Part shown: in pieces, positions 51,912-60,534 of the stretch | How the letters are laid out: every line of letters begins with the position of its first letter | How positions within the stretch are numbered: the first letter of the stretch is position 1 | Assembly (NCBI GenBank): GCA_035532735.1 | Contig: DATKQM010000013.1 | Span: 95,569-159,568, forward strand | Direction: 5' to 3' | Origin: Chersky-840 sp035532735 | GTDB lineage: Bacteria > Actinomycetota > Acidimicrobiia > Acidimicrobiales > UBA8190 | Length of the DNA: 64,000 nt | Position numbers and translations under genes: made by a program | The notes under the pieces: generated by a model | What the model was told of the DNA's origin: nothing | Database searches by the model: none | What the model saw: only the letters and a program-made list of their open reading frames with translations

Positions 51912-53098
51912 TGGACGCGGCTCCGCCCAGCGATGTGCACGGCCCCTTGTCGGGCATCGTCGTCCTCGACCTGTCCAGTGTCGGGCCTGCGGCGCGCTGT
52001 ACCCGCCTGCTGGCGGACTACGGCGCGACGGTCGTCAAGATCAGTCCCGTGCCCGGACAGGGCCCGGCCCAGGTCGCCCCGCCCTTCTTCGCCTACAGCG
52101 GCCAGCGGGGCATGCGCCGGGTGCAGCTCGATGTCCGTGACCCCGACGGGCGCGACGCCTTCCTGGCCCTGGCGGCCGGAGCGGACGTCGTGGTCGAGAG
52201 CTTCCGACCCGGTGTGGTCGATCGCCTCAGCATCGGCTACGACGCCGTTCGGGCTGTCAACGACGACATCGTCTACTGCTCGACGAGTGGTTTCGGCCAG
52301 GACGGGCCGCGTTCGGGGTGGGCCGGCCACGATCTCAACTACCTGGCGGTGGGGGGCTATCTGGCCACCACCGGGCCCCGTGCCGACGGCGGTCCTCCCA
52401 TCCCCGGTGCCACCATCGCCGACGCCGCGGGCGGGGGCATGCACGCCGCGCTGGCGATCTCCGCTGCGCTCGTGGGCCGAGCAACCACCGGTGAAGGCAC
52501 CTTCCTCGACGTGTCGGTGGCCGACGGGGTCCTCTGGCTCATGTCACTGACGGCGGACGAGCACCTTGCGACGGGGACCGAGCCCGGGCCGGGACACGAC
52601 GTCCTCACCGGTCGGTTCGCCTGTTACGACACCTACCGCACCGCGGACGGCAAGTGGTTGGCGGTCGCGGCCATCGAGGCCAAGTTCTTCGCCAACCTGT
52701 GTCGGGCACTGGGCTGCGAGCAGTGGACCGAGCACCAGTACGACGACGAGGTCCAAGACGCCCTGCGCGCCGATCTGGCCGCGGCCTTCGCCCGGCGTGA
52801 CCGCGACGACTGGGTGACCGAGCTCTCGGCTGCCGACACCTGTCTGGCCCCGGTCCAGGCTGTAGCCGAGGTCGGGGCCGACCCCCAGTACGCGTGGCGG
52901 GGCGCGGTGGTCGAGGCCAAGCACGCCGGACGCGGGACCTTCCGTCAGGTCGGCGCCGTGTTGGCCGGTATGGAGAAGTTGGCCGAGCCGGTGTGTCTGC
53001 CCGACACCGAGGTCACCGACACCGACGAGCTCCTCGCCCGTGCCGGTGTCCCCGCCGAGCGCGTGGCCGAGCTCCGGGCCCGGAAGGTGATCGCATGA
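51911..53098 (+). CDS. Family III CoA-transferase (CaiB/BaiF) or racemase-like enzyme
   Basis: The 395-residue protein has the family pattern GIVVLDLSSVGPAARCTRLL, LADYGATVVKISPVPG, VVESFRPGVVDRL and STSGFGQDGPRSG. The catalytic Asp is in TIADAAGGGMHAALAI. It could activate the acid by CoA transfer, or epimerise an alpha-methyl acyl-CoA as AMACR homologues do; the sequence alone does not decide. Overlaps the preceding gene. Confidence 0.88.
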   Translation: MDAAPPSDVHGPLSGIVVLDLSSVGPAARCTRLLADYGATVVKISPVPGQGPAQVAPPFFAYSGQRGMRRVQLDVRDPDGRDAFLALAAGADVVVESFRPGVVDRLSIGYDAVRAVNDDIVYCSTSGFGQDGPRSGWAGHDLNYLAVGGYLATTGPRADGGPPIPGATIADAAGGGMHAALAISAALVGRATTGEGTFLDVSVADGVLWLMSLTADEHLATGTEPGPGHDVLTGRFACYDTYRTADGKWLAVAAIEAKFFANLCRALGCEQWTEHQYDDEVQDALRADLAAAFARRDRDDWVTELSAADTCLAPVQAVAEVGADPQYAWRGAVVEAKHAGRGTFRQVGAVLAGMEKLAEPVCLPDTEVTDTDELLARAGVPAERVAELRARKVIA

Positions 53099-53126
53099 GC
53101 CCAGATGGCGTGAACGAGGTGGGCCC

Positions 53127-53657
53127 ATGAGCACCGTCATCGAGGACGTCCGCATCCTCATCGGAGTTCCCCAGTACGAGGAGACCGGTGAGTTCCCCGT
53201 GGAGCGCAGCTACGTCTGGACCATGTGCGCGGCGGTGGAGAACGGCAACCCGCTGTTCTGGGACGACACCGTGGCCGAGGAGCTCACCGGCGGGCCCATC
53301 GCACCCCCGACCATGATCTCGGTGTGGTTCCGACCCCATCACTGGGCGCCGGGCCGCACCGAGGACCACCTGCCCCTGAAGGTCCACTTCGACCTGAAGG
53401 ACCGCCTGGGGCTCCCCGAGGCGGTCATGACCGACAACACCATCGTCTTCCACGAGCCGGTCCGGCCCGGTGACGTCCTGACCACTCGCCAGATCCTCCG
53501 GTCGGTGAGCGACGAGAAGACGACCAAGCTCGGCACGGGACGGTTCTGGGTCATCGACGTCGAGTACGCCAACCAGAAGGGTGAGACCGTCGGCGTCGAG
53601 AGCTACACCGGCTTCGGCTACCGGCGCGGGTCCGACGCCAAGGCGAGCGCGTCGTGA
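53127..53657 (+). CDS. MaoC-like hydratase, N-terminal type subunit
   Basis: The 176-residue protein resembles the N-terminal hotdog of FAS1-dehydratase/MaoC proteins (GVPQYEETGEFPVERSYVWT; AVENGNPLFWDD; APPTMISVWFRPHHW; VFHEPVRPGDVL). It lacks the D-x-x-P-x-H active segment. In steroid side-chain pathways a related protein (ChsH2) pairs with a catalytic MaoC (ChsH1). Its stop overlaps the start of the next MaoC gene (GTGA), which supports a heterodimer. Confidence 0.85.
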   Translation: MSTVIEDVRILIGVPQYEETGEFPVERSYVWTMCAAVENGNPLFWDDTVAEELTGGPIAPPTMISVWFRPHHWAPGRTEDHLPLKVHFDLKDRLGLPEAVMTDNTIVFHEPVRPGDVLTTRQILRSVSDEKTTKLGTGRFWVIDVEYANQKGETVGVESYTGFGYRRGSDAKASAS

Positions 53658-54139
53658 GTGCGCCGGCTCCCCTGCTCGTGTTCGGCGACGTGGCCGAGGG
53701 TGACATCCTTCCGTCGCTGCGCCACGACGTGACCGCCACCACGGTGGTCCTGGGCGCGTTGGCCACGCGTGACTGGCGACCCATGCACCACGACAAGGAC
53801 TTCGCGATGCGCCGCAACGGCACCCGGGACATCTTCTTGAACACCCCGAACCAAGCGGCCTGGTTCGAGCGCTTCATCACGGACTGGACCGGTCCTCACG
53901 GCCGGATGGGCCGGGTCACCTTCCGCATGCGCGACTCGGTGTTCCCCGGCGACACCATGGTCCTCGACGGGGTGGTGTCGAAGCTCACCGTCGACGAGAC
54001 CGGGTGCGGGTGGGTCGGCCTCGACATCACCTTGTCCGTCGACGGAGACGTGAAGAGCACCTGCACGGCACGCGTGGCGCTGCCCGTGGACGACGACGAC
54101 AACCCTTGGCAACGCAGCGCTGACCGCTGGAAGCCCTGA
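53654..54139 (+). CDS. MaoC-like enoyl-CoA hydratase, catalytic subunit
   Basis: The 161-residue hotdog protein carries the R-hydratase-type active segment ATRDWRPMHHDKDFA (Asp and His). It also has NTPNQAAWFERFITDW and FRMRDSVFPGDTM. With the preceding subunit it would hydrate the enoyl-CoA made by the dehydrogenase pair. Confidence 0.86.
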   Translation: MSAPAPLLVFGDVAEGDILPSLRHDVTATTVVLGALATRDWRPMHHDKDFAMRRNGTRDIFLNTPNQAAWFERFITDWTGPHGRMGRVTFRMRDSVFPGDTMVLDGVVSKLTVDETGCGWVGLDITLSVDGDVKSTCTARVALPVDDDDNPWQRSADRWKP

Positions 54140-54152
54140 GAGGAGCTGGGAC

Positions 54153-55289
54153 GTGCTCGACCTCGAATTCAGTCCGGAGCAGGACATGCTCCGCCAGACG
54201 GTGCGCAAGGTGTGTGCCACCCACAGCCCCCTGTCGGTGGTACGCGAGCTCGAGGATGACCCCGTCGGGTACTCGACCGACCTGTGGCAGCAGATGGCCG
54301 AGCTCGACCTCATCGGGCTGCTCCTCCCCGAGAGCCACGGCGGGTCGGAGATGAGCGCGCTCGAGGGTGTGGTCCTCTACGAGGAGCTGGGCCGCGCCCT
54401 GGCCCCCACGCCGCACTTCGTCAGTGCGGTGTTGTCCGGAACGGCACTGGCTCGGGCGGGATCTGCCGAGCAACACGCCCTGTGGTTGGGGTCCATCGCG
54501 TCGGGCGACGCCATCGTCACCCCGGCGTGGTTCGAGCCCGAGAACAGCTGCGGGCCCACGGGGATCATGATGCGGGCCGAGCCAGACGGGACCGGATTCC
54601 GCCTCACCGGGACCAAGCGTCACGTCCCCTTCGCCACCTCGGCGAACGCCTTCGTCGTCCTGGCCCGCACGGGCGACGCTCCGACCGCCGTCGACCTCTT
54701 CCTCGTGGACCCTTCGTCGGACGGGGTGTCGCTGCACCAGCAGATGACCGTGGCGTCGGACACCCAGTTCGAGGTGACCTTCGACTCGGTCCGCGTGACC
54801 GAGGACGCCCGTATCGGCGGGCCCCGGTCAGGGTGGGGAACCTGGGACTCGGTCATGCACGACGGGTGCATCCTCCTGGCCGCCCAGGCCATGGGAGGAG
54901 CCCAACAAGCCCTCGACATCACGGTCCAGTACGCCAAGGACCGCGAACAGTTCGACAAGCCCCTCGGTGCCTTCCAGGCCATCGCCCACTACCTCTCCGA
55001 CGCCGTGACCGCCGTCGACGGAGGAACCACCCTGGTCCACGAAGCAGCCTGGGCGCGTTCGGAGGGCCGGCCCGTGGACAAGCTCGCGCCCATGGCGAAG
55101 CTCTTCGCCTGTCGCACCTACCGCGACATCACGGCCATGGCCCAACAGGTCTTCGGGGGCATCGGCTTCACCGTCGACTTCGACATCCAGCTCTACTTCC
55201 GCCGGGCCAAGGCCCTCCAGGTGTCGTGGTGGGACACCCGCTACCTCGAGGAGCTGGTGGCATCGGCCGTGCTCGACGGGCGCGCCTGA
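54153..55289 (+). CDS. Acyl-CoA dehydrogenase, second subunit of a probable heteromer
   Basis: The 378-residue protein starts LDLEFSPEQDMLRQTVRKVC. It has ACAD core segments, the C-terminal QQVFGGIGFTVDFDIQLYFR and ends LQVSWWDTRYLEELV without the canonical catalytic Glu motif (YEGT or EGGT). Its FAD segment (AWFEPENSCGPTG) is also unusual. This matches the beta-type subunit of alpha2beta2 FadE complexes. The ribosome site GAGAGGAG lies before the GTG start. It closes the operon; the protease-like gene converges with one base between the stops. Confidence 0.88.
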   Translation: MLDLEFSPEQDMLRQTVRKVCATHSPLSVVRELEDDPVGYSTDLWQQMAELDLIGLLLPESHGGSEMSALEGVVLYEELGRALAPTPHFVSAVLSGTALARAGSAEQHALWLGSIASGDAIVTPAWFEPENSCGPTGIMMRAEPDGTGFRLTGTKRHVPFATSANAFVVLARTGDAPTAVDLFLVDPSSDGVSLHQQMTVASDTQFEVTFDSVRVTEDARIGGPRSGWGTWDSVMHDGCILLAAQAMGGAQQALDITVQYAKDREQFDKPLGAFQAIAHYLSDAVTAVDGGTTLVHEAAWARSEGRPVDKLAPMAKLFACRTYRDITAMAQQVFGGIGFTVDFDIQLYFRRAKALQVSWWDTRYLEELVASAVLDGRA

Positions 55290-55290
55290 A

Positions 55291-55812
55291 TCAGGCGGTG
55301 GCGGTCTCCTGGCCCAGCGTGAAGCCGGCCAGGAAGGTGTCGGCCTCGTCGGTCCTGGCATAGCGGTTTGCGAGGCGGCGAAAGCGCGCCGAGTGGGTCG
55401 GCTCGATCAGATGGGCGAGCTCGTGCACGAGCACGGCGTCGAGCACCCAGCCGGGCACGAACCGAAGGCGCTCGGAGATCCGGATCTCGCGGGTCCCCGA
55501 CGTGCACGAGCCCCAGCGGTGTTGCTGGTTGCCGACCCAGCGGATGGACCGGGGACGGACCCCGCCCAGGTACTCGTCGGCGAGCGCGGCGGCCCGGCGC
55601 TCGAGGTCCCGGTCCGAGGTGGTGACGTTAGGGCGCTGGGCGAGGACGCGCTCGACGAGGCCCTCGACCAACTCCCCCCGTTCGGCCTTGCTGAGCCGGG
55701 CGGGCACGAGAATGACCACCCGGCCGTCCTGCCAGAAACCACTGGCGGTCTTGCGCCGACGCGTGCTGGCCCGTACTTCGACCGGCGGTCGGGGCGGACG
55801 TCGTTCGCTCAT
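55291..55812 (-). CDS. YgjP-like zinc metallohydrolase
   Basis: The 173-residue protein has the YgjP/WLM-type motif VLVHELAHLIEPTHSARF (HExxH plus a further His) and the conserved WGSCTSGTREIRIS upstream. Relatives are putative metal-dependent hydrolases or peptidases of unknown substrate. The ATG at 55812 follows GGAGGGGGGAG and is preferred to the longer in-frame start at 55938. Confidence 0.88.
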   Translation of the reverse strand: MSERRPPRPPVEVRASTRRRKTASGFWQDGRVVILVPARLSKAERGELVEGLVERVLAQRPNVTTSDRDLERRAAALADEYLGGVRPRSIRWVGNQQHRWGSCTSGTREIRISERLRFVPGWVLDAVLVHELAHLIEPTHSARFRRLANRYARTDEADTFLAGFTLGQETATA

Positions 55813-55931
55813 TTCGGTGTACTCCCCCCCTCCAACTCGATCTCCCAAAACCTGCTCTTCTAATACATGCGCAACCGGCGTCTCTGCGCAAGACCCTTCG
55901 TGTGAATTCTGTGCAACATCGATCGGGTCGG

Positions 55932-56246
55932 TCACCACCGCTTCTGCCTCCCACTGGCGTTCAGGTCAGCCAGGTATCGGTTGTAGGCGTCGAGGTCCTC
56001 GTCGGGCTCGTCCGCCGGGGCTTGGGGACGAGCCCGGGGGGTCGGCTCGTCGTGGACCAGCTTCCACCACATGTAGGTGGCGTAGCCGGCGAAGATCGGC
56101 CATTCGAAGGTGTAGACCCAACTCAAGGTATTGCCGTCCAGGGCCCGGGAGACCTGCCACCACGTCAGGGCCACGCAGGCAGGGACGAAGACGATCAGCG
56201 CCACGTGCAACGAGACCGCACGGCCGGAGGTCCACACGCTTCGCAC
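55932..56246 (-). CDS. Short two-helix membrane protein
   Basis: The 104-residue protein has two hydrophobic helices (AVSLHVALIVFVPACVALTW; WVYTFEWPIFAGYATYMWW) and a charged, proline-rich C-terminal tail (PRARPQAPADEPDEDLDAY). Similar short proteins with WWQxxRAxxGNxLSWxYxFEWP segments occur across actinobacteria, with no known function. GTG start at 56246. It is divergent from the MFS gene. Confidence 0.7.
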   Translation of the reverse strand: MRSVWTSGRAVSLHVALIVFVPACVALTWWQVSRALDGNTLSWVYTFEWPIFAGYATYMWWKLVHDEPTPRARPQAPADEPDEDLDAYNRYLADLNASGRQKRW

Positions 56247-56378
56247 CGTTTCCCAGGCTATCGACCGGCTGTTGGCCCCTCCCTGGTCCTGGACACCGGG
56301 CGCAGCACGAAGGAGACTCTTTCTCCGAGTCGCTGGCCGGCGCCGGGGGAGGGCGCCCCGCCGGCGGGAGGAGGGTAG

Positions 56379-57965
56379 GTGGTCGCGAAGGGAACGCTCC
56401 CCAGTTCCGACCACGGTCGGGCGGGCGGCACCGAGCGTCACTGGTGGACCCTCATCGCCGTCTGCGGGGCCACGTTCATGCTCCTGGTGGACATCACCAT
56501 CGTCCAAGTGGCCCTACCCACCATCCAGCGGTCGCTCCACGCCAGTTTCAGCGACCTCCAATGGGTCATTTCCGCCTACGCGCTGAGCCTGTCGGCGGTG
56601 ATCCTCACCCAGGGATCGCTGGCCGACCGGTTGGGGCGCAAGCGGATCTTCATCATCGGCGTCATCATCTTCACGCTGGCCTCCCTGGCCTGTGGGATGG
56701 CCAAGAGCCCGACCGAGCTCATCGCGGCGAGGGCCGTCCAGGGCATCGGGGGGGCCGGCATGTTCGCCACCTCGCTGGCGCTCATCGGCCAGGACTTCCA
56801 GGGCTCGGCCCGGTCCGCGGCCATTGCGGTGTGGGGAGCGACGGTCGGAGGGGCGGTCGCCATCGGCCCCCTGGTGGGCGGGGCCCTCACGAGCGCCTTC
56901 GGATGGCAATGGATCTTCTACGTGAACATCCCCATCGGTGTCCTGACGCTCCTCGTGAGTCGGCGCATGGTGAACATGGTCGACCCCGGGTCCAAGCGGC
57001 TCGACTGGATGGGGCTGATCACCTTCTCGGGTGGGCTGTTCCTCCTCGTCCTGGGGCTCACCAAGGGCAACGACGACGGCTGGTCGAGCCACCGCATCGT
57101 CCTGACCCTGGGCGCCGCGGCGGTGCTCCTGCTTCTCTTCGTGTTCGTGGAGCTCCGCCAGGAACGCCCCATGTTCGACCTGTCGCTCTTCCGCAAGCCC
57201 GCCTTCACAGGCGTGTCGATCGCCACCTTCGGCATCGGGGCCGGGATGTTCGCCTTGCTCCCGTATCTCACGCTCTATCTCCAGAACGACCTCGGGCTTT
57301 CGCCGCTCCAAGGTGGTGAGCGTCTGTTGCCTTTGACCACCTTGTCGTTCGTGGTGCCGCTGGTGTCACGACCCCTGACCGAGCGCGTCCCCGCCGGCAT
57401 GACGTTGTTCGCGGGCCTGGCGATCTCGGCCGTCGGCATCTGGCTCTTCGCCGGTCTCACGGTGGCATCGGGTTGGAAGGCCTTGCTCCCCGGGCTCCTC
57501 GTCGGTGGGGTCGGCATCGGCCTGGCCAATCCCGCAATCGCCAAGATCGCGTTGGGCGTCGTGCCGCCTCAGCGGGCCGGGATGGCATCGGGGATCTCCA
57601 ACACCTTCCGGATCGGGGGAGTGGCCACCGGGGTGGCCGCGCTGGGTGCGGTCTTCCAACACCGGTTGCAGTCCACGTTGCACGGGGCCGTCGGCGCCCA
57701 CGATGCGCCGGTACTGGCCCGTGCCATCGCCGCGGGGGGGACCCAGGCGGCCGCCAAGATCTCGGGGAACCGGCCGACGCTCGTGACGGCGGCCCATCAT
57801 GCCTTTGTGACCGGGATCAACGAGGTCGTCTTGGTGGGGGCGGTCACGGTGGCCGGTGGTGCGGTCTTCGCCTTGCTGGTGCGGCGCAAGGACTTCTACT
57901 CGCGCCGGCGCGACGGATACCGGCCTCCGGTCCAGCGCGACCTCGTGCCCGAGACGGTGGGCTGA
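56379..57965 (+). CDS. MFS drug-efflux transporter, DHA2 (14-helix) type
   Basis: Proton-driven exporter of drugs or lipophilic compounds. The 528-residue protein has 14 predicted helices. Helix 1 contains LLVDITIVQVALPTIQRSL (the D-x-T-I-V-N-type motif D1), the loop SLADRLGRKR follows helix 2 (motif A), and VGGAVAIGPLVGGAL is motif C. The GTG start has GGAGGAGGG upstream. The alcohol dehydrogenase gene starts three bases after its stop. Confidence 0.92.
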   Translation: MVAKGTLPSSDHGRAGGTERHWWTLIAVCGATFMLLVDITIVQVALPTIQRSLHASFSDLQWVISAYALSLSAVILTQGSLADRLGRKRIFIIGVIIFTLASLACGMAKSPTELIAARAVQGIGGAGMFATSLALIGQDFQGSARSAAIAVWGATVGGAVAIGPLVGGALTSAFGWQWIFYVNIPIGVLTLLVSRRMVNMVDPGSKRLDWMGLITFSGGLFLLVLGLTKGNDDGWSSHRIVLTLGAAAVLLLLFVFVELRQERPMFDLSLFRKPAFTGVSIATFGIGAGMFALLPYLTLYLQNDLGLSPLQGGERLLPLTTLSFVVPLVSRPLTERVPAGMTLFAGLAISAVGIWLFAGLTVASGWKALLPGLLVGGVGIGLANPAIAKIALGVVPPQRAGMASGISNTFRIGGVATGVAALGAVFQHRLQSTLHGAVGAHDAPVLARAIAAGGTQAAAKISGNRPTLVTAAHHAFVTGINEVVLVGAVTVAGGAVFALLVRRKDFYSRRRDGYRPPVQRDLVPETVG

Positions 57966-57968
57966 CCC

Positions 57969-59048
57969 GTGGCGAACCCCACTCCCCGGGTCATGCGCTC
58001 GGCGGTCTACCGCCGTCCCGGAGACATCGGCGTCGAGGATCGCCCCGTGCCCGAGCCGGGCCCCGGCGGGGTCCTTGTCGAGGTGGCCTACTGCGGCATC
58101 TGCGGCTCGGACCTCCACATCATGATCGAGGGCTGGGGCAAGCCCGGGACCGTGGGTGGTCACGAGTACACCGGGATCGTCGCCGCGGTGGGCGAGGGTG
58201 TGACGACCTGGGTGCCCGGTGACGCCGTGGTGTGCGGACCCTCTCCCCGCTGCGGGGAGTGTCGGCGGTGTCGAGAGTCCAAGCCCTCGCAGTGCGAGCG
58301 TCGTGCCGCGCCCGTCGACAGCAACCTGGGCGGCGCCTTCGCCGGGTACGTGCTCACCGATGCCCGTTCGCTCCTGCGGTTGCCCGCCGGGATGTCGCCC
58401 CGGGTGGCGGCGCTGGCCGAGCCCCTGGCCGTGGCGCTGCACGGCATCACCCGCTCGGGCATGGTGCGCGGTGACGCGGCCATGGTCTTCGGGGCCGGTC
58501 CCATCGGGGCGCTCACCATCGCGGCGTTGGCGGCCATGGACCTGGGCCCGGTCGTCGTCGTGGAGCCCGGCGAGCGCCGACGTCGCCTCGCCGCTGATCT
58601 CGGCGCGTCGGAAGTCCTCGACCCGTCAGAGCTAGAGACCTATCCGCCGTGGGAGCCCGAACGACAGTCCCCGCGCGCCGTCGACGTCGTGTTCGAGTGC
58701 TCGGGCAAGAAGGCGGCCATGGAGTGCGGGTTCCATCAGCTCCGCCGAGGGGGACAGCTGGTGCTCGTGGGTGCGGGCATCGAGGCGCCGAACTTCGACC
58801 CCAACCGGTTGATCCTCAACGAGCTCACCGTGACCGGTTCGTTCGTCTACGACGCCGATGGATTCGAGCGCGCCCTCGAGATGCTGGGGTCGGGTCGGTT
58901 GCCCGTCGACGTCCTCATCGATCCCGACGACGTCTCGCTCGACGGCCTCGGCCAAGCCATGCGAAGCCTTGCCGAGGGCCGGATTGCCGGAAAGGTGATG
59001 GTGGTGCCGGGTCGGAGCGGTCCGACATCTCCCGGGGAGGGCGATTGA
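57969..59048 (+). CDS. Zinc-binding alcohol dehydrogenase (MDR)
   Basis: The 359-residue protein has the catalytic zinc site in YCGICGSDLHI and GHEYTGIVAAVGEG. The structural zinc cysteines are in CGECRRCRESKPSQC, and the NAD(P) loop is VFGAGPIGALTIAAL. This is like threonine/butanediol-type dehydrogenases. The substrate is unknown. The GTG start is directly after the MFS gene, and its stop overlaps the VOC gene (TGATG), so three genes form one transcript. Confidence 0.9.
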   Translation: MANPTPRVMRSAVYRRPGDIGVEDRPVPEPGPGGVLVEVAYCGICGSDLHIMIEGWGKPGTVGGHEYTGIVAAVGEGVTTWVPGDAVVCGPSPRCGECRRCRESKPSQCERRAAPVDSNLGGAFAGYVLTDARSLLRLPAGMSPRVAALAEPLAVALHGITRSGMVRGDAAMVFGAGPIGALTIAALAAMDLGPVVVVEPGERRRRLAADLGASEVLDPSELETYPPWEPERQSPRAVDVVFECSGKKAAMECGFHQLRRGGQLVLVGAGIEAPNFDPNRLILNELTVTGSFVYDADGFERALEMLGSGRLPVDVLIDPDDVSLDGLGQAMRSLAEGRIAGKVMVVPGRSGPTSPGEGD

Positions 59049-59497
59049 TGGCACATCCCTACTACCCCTCGGGCAATCCCCGTTTCAACCACGTGGCGCT
59101 GAGCGTGCCCGCCGATCTTCTCGACGAGACGAACCGAGCCGACATCTGCGGATTCTGGGGCCAGGTGCTCGGCTTCGACGAGATGCCGACCATGACCCTC
59201 GACCGCAAGCGACTGATCCTGTCATGTGTGCACTGGGACCAGTTCATCTTCCTCATCGCCGAGGACGACCCGATGCGCTGCCCGCGCATGGACCACTTCG
59301 GCTTCGCGGTCGGGACCCTCGACGAATTGGTCGCGGCCCGCGATCGGGCGGTGGAGTACCGGACCAAAGATCCCCGGGTGGACCTGATTGATCTCAAGGT
59401 CGACGACCAAGGGCCCATCAAGATCCACTCGATCTATGTCGGGTACGTCCTCCCCATGCTGTGCGAGCTGCAGTACTGGGAGTTCGACCGCATCTGA
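59048..59497 (+). CDS. VOC (glyoxalase/dioxygenase-fold) family protein
   Basis: The 149-residue protein has the single-module pattern NHVALSVPADLLDETNRADI, FWGQVLGFDEMPTM and a second half beginning MDHFGFAVGTLDELVAARD. It may be a metal-dependent lyase, dioxygenase or epimerase subunit, or a binding protein. The C-terminal Glu (LCELQYWEF) suits a metal ligand. Confidence 0.78.
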   Translation: MAHPYYPSGNPRFNHVALSVPADLLDETNRADICGFWGQVLGFDEMPTMTLDRKRLILSCVHWDQFIFLIAEDDPMRCPRMDHFGFAVGTLDELVAARDRAVEYRTKDPRVDLIDLKVDDQGPIKIHSIYVGYVLPMLCELQYWEFDRI

Positions 59498-59510
59498 GCC
59501 CGACGGCTTC

Positions 59511-59530
59511 GCCGGCTGTGTTCAGCCGGC
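59511..59530. terminator. Hairpin between convergent genes
   Basis: GCCGGCTG-TGTT-CAGCCGGC is a perfect 8-bp stem with a tetraloop. It sits just after the VOC stop and overlaps the stop of the leftward small gene; it could serve both. Confidence 0.65.
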
Positions 59531-59866
59531 CACGGACTCCTGGGTCTTGGTGGCGTCGGTGACGGTGACGTCCTCGAACCGGCGGCGCAGGGCGATGCGC
59601 GACTCCTCGACCTCACCGGCACCATCGCCGTCGACGAGGTACATGCGCGTCGATCCCTGACAGGGGTGATTGGCCCGGGACTGGGCCCGACGGGCGTCTT
59701 TGGCTCCGTGGCGGCCCCTGCGGAACGACGCGGGCATCAGATCACGGCGCGCGGCCCGGGCCTGGACGAAGATGTCGGGCCCACTGACCTGCATCGGCGC
59801 CGCGATCTTTTCGACGGGCTCGACCTCGGAGCTCTCCTCGACGTCGTGCTCAGATCTGGTTCCCAC
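59522..59866 (-). CDS. Small hypothetical protein
   Basis: I do not recognise a family. The 114-residue product starts with an acidic stretch (SEHDVEESSEVEPVEKI). A basic middle (QARAARRDLMPASFRRGRHG) is followed by NHPCQGSTRMYLVDGDG and an acidic end. The GTG start at 59866 follows a strong ribosome site (GGCGGAGGGGACAA), which supports a real gene. No membrane or signal segment is evident. Confidence 0.55.
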   Translation of the reverse strand: MGTRSEHDVEESSEVEPVEKIAAPMQVSGPDIFVQARAARRDLMPASFRRGRHGAKDARRAQSRANHPCQGSTRMYLVDGDGAGEVEESRIALRRRFEDVTVTDATKTQESVAG

Positions 59867-59993
59867 TTGTCCCCTCCGCCTCATGGGCCCGCGAGTAATT
59901 CACGCGACGGGACAGCGTGAGCTTCGACGATCAACTCCGATCCAAGCGGATCTCAACAAACCGGCAACGAACCGAGGTTCTGGGTCCGGAGTC

Positions 59994-60452
59994 CTACTGT
60001 CGCGTGGGTCGAGCCGCGGCGGTCGGGGTCAGGCTGGAGATGAGGCGAAGGACCCGACCGTGGTCCTCGGGCTCGAGACCGAGGGCGCCGGCCAATTCGC
60101 GACCCACCTCCGCATTGATCTTGTCGCGCAGTCGTCGGCCCTTGGGAGTCAGGGTGAGCATCCGGATGCGCCGGTCGTCGGGATTGGGAACCCGGTCGAC
60201 GAGCCCCAGGCGTTCGACCCGGTCGACGAGGCCGGTCACATTGGACGGATCGCACGACAGCTCCTCGGCGAAGGCCCGCATGGACACCGGCTCGTCGAGC
60301 GCGCGCAACAGACCGACCTGTTGGGCGGTGAGATCGTGGCGCGCCGCCACGACGACCATGACCTCGTGGGTCCGCTTGGTGATCTCCAGCAGCCCGTCGA
60401 CGACCTCATCGAGCTCTCGGGGAGACCGGGCGTCGGGCATGGACCCCATCAT
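59994..60452 (-). CDS. MarR-family transcriptional regulator
   Basis: The 152-residue protein has the winged helix (about residues 55-105; SMRAFAEELSCDPSNVTGLV; DDRRIRMLTLTPKGRRL). It is divergent from a flavin reductase operon. The 42-bp region between them holds a perfect inverted repeat that would bind the dimer twice. ATG at 60452 is taken as the start, with ATG at 60440 possible. Confidence 0.88.
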   Translation of the reverse strand: MMGSMPDARSPRELDEVVDGLLEITKRTHEVMVVVAARHDLTAQQVGLLRALDEPVSMRAFAEELSCDPSNVTGLVDRVERLGLVDRVPNPDDRRIRMLTLTPKGRRLRDKINAEVGRELAGALGLEPEDHGRVLRLISSLTPTAAARPTRQ

Positions 60453-60464
60453 CGCAGGAAAAGC

Positions 60465-60506
60465 TTGACTTCCTCAAGTAATCGTGGAGATACTTGAGGA
60501 AGTCAA
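60465..60506. promoter_or_regulatory. Double MarR operator with overlapping divergent promoters
   Basis: TTGACTTCCTCAAGTA (60465-60480) and its exact complement TACTTGAGGAAGTCAA (60491-60506) are separated by 10 bases, and each arm contains ACTT-N4-AAGT. TTGACT in either arm can serve as a -35, with GATACT (rightward) or ATTACT (leftward) about 18 bases away as -10. Confidence 0.8.
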
Positions 60507-60534
60507 TAGTCGATGGCACAAACAAGTGAGAACC

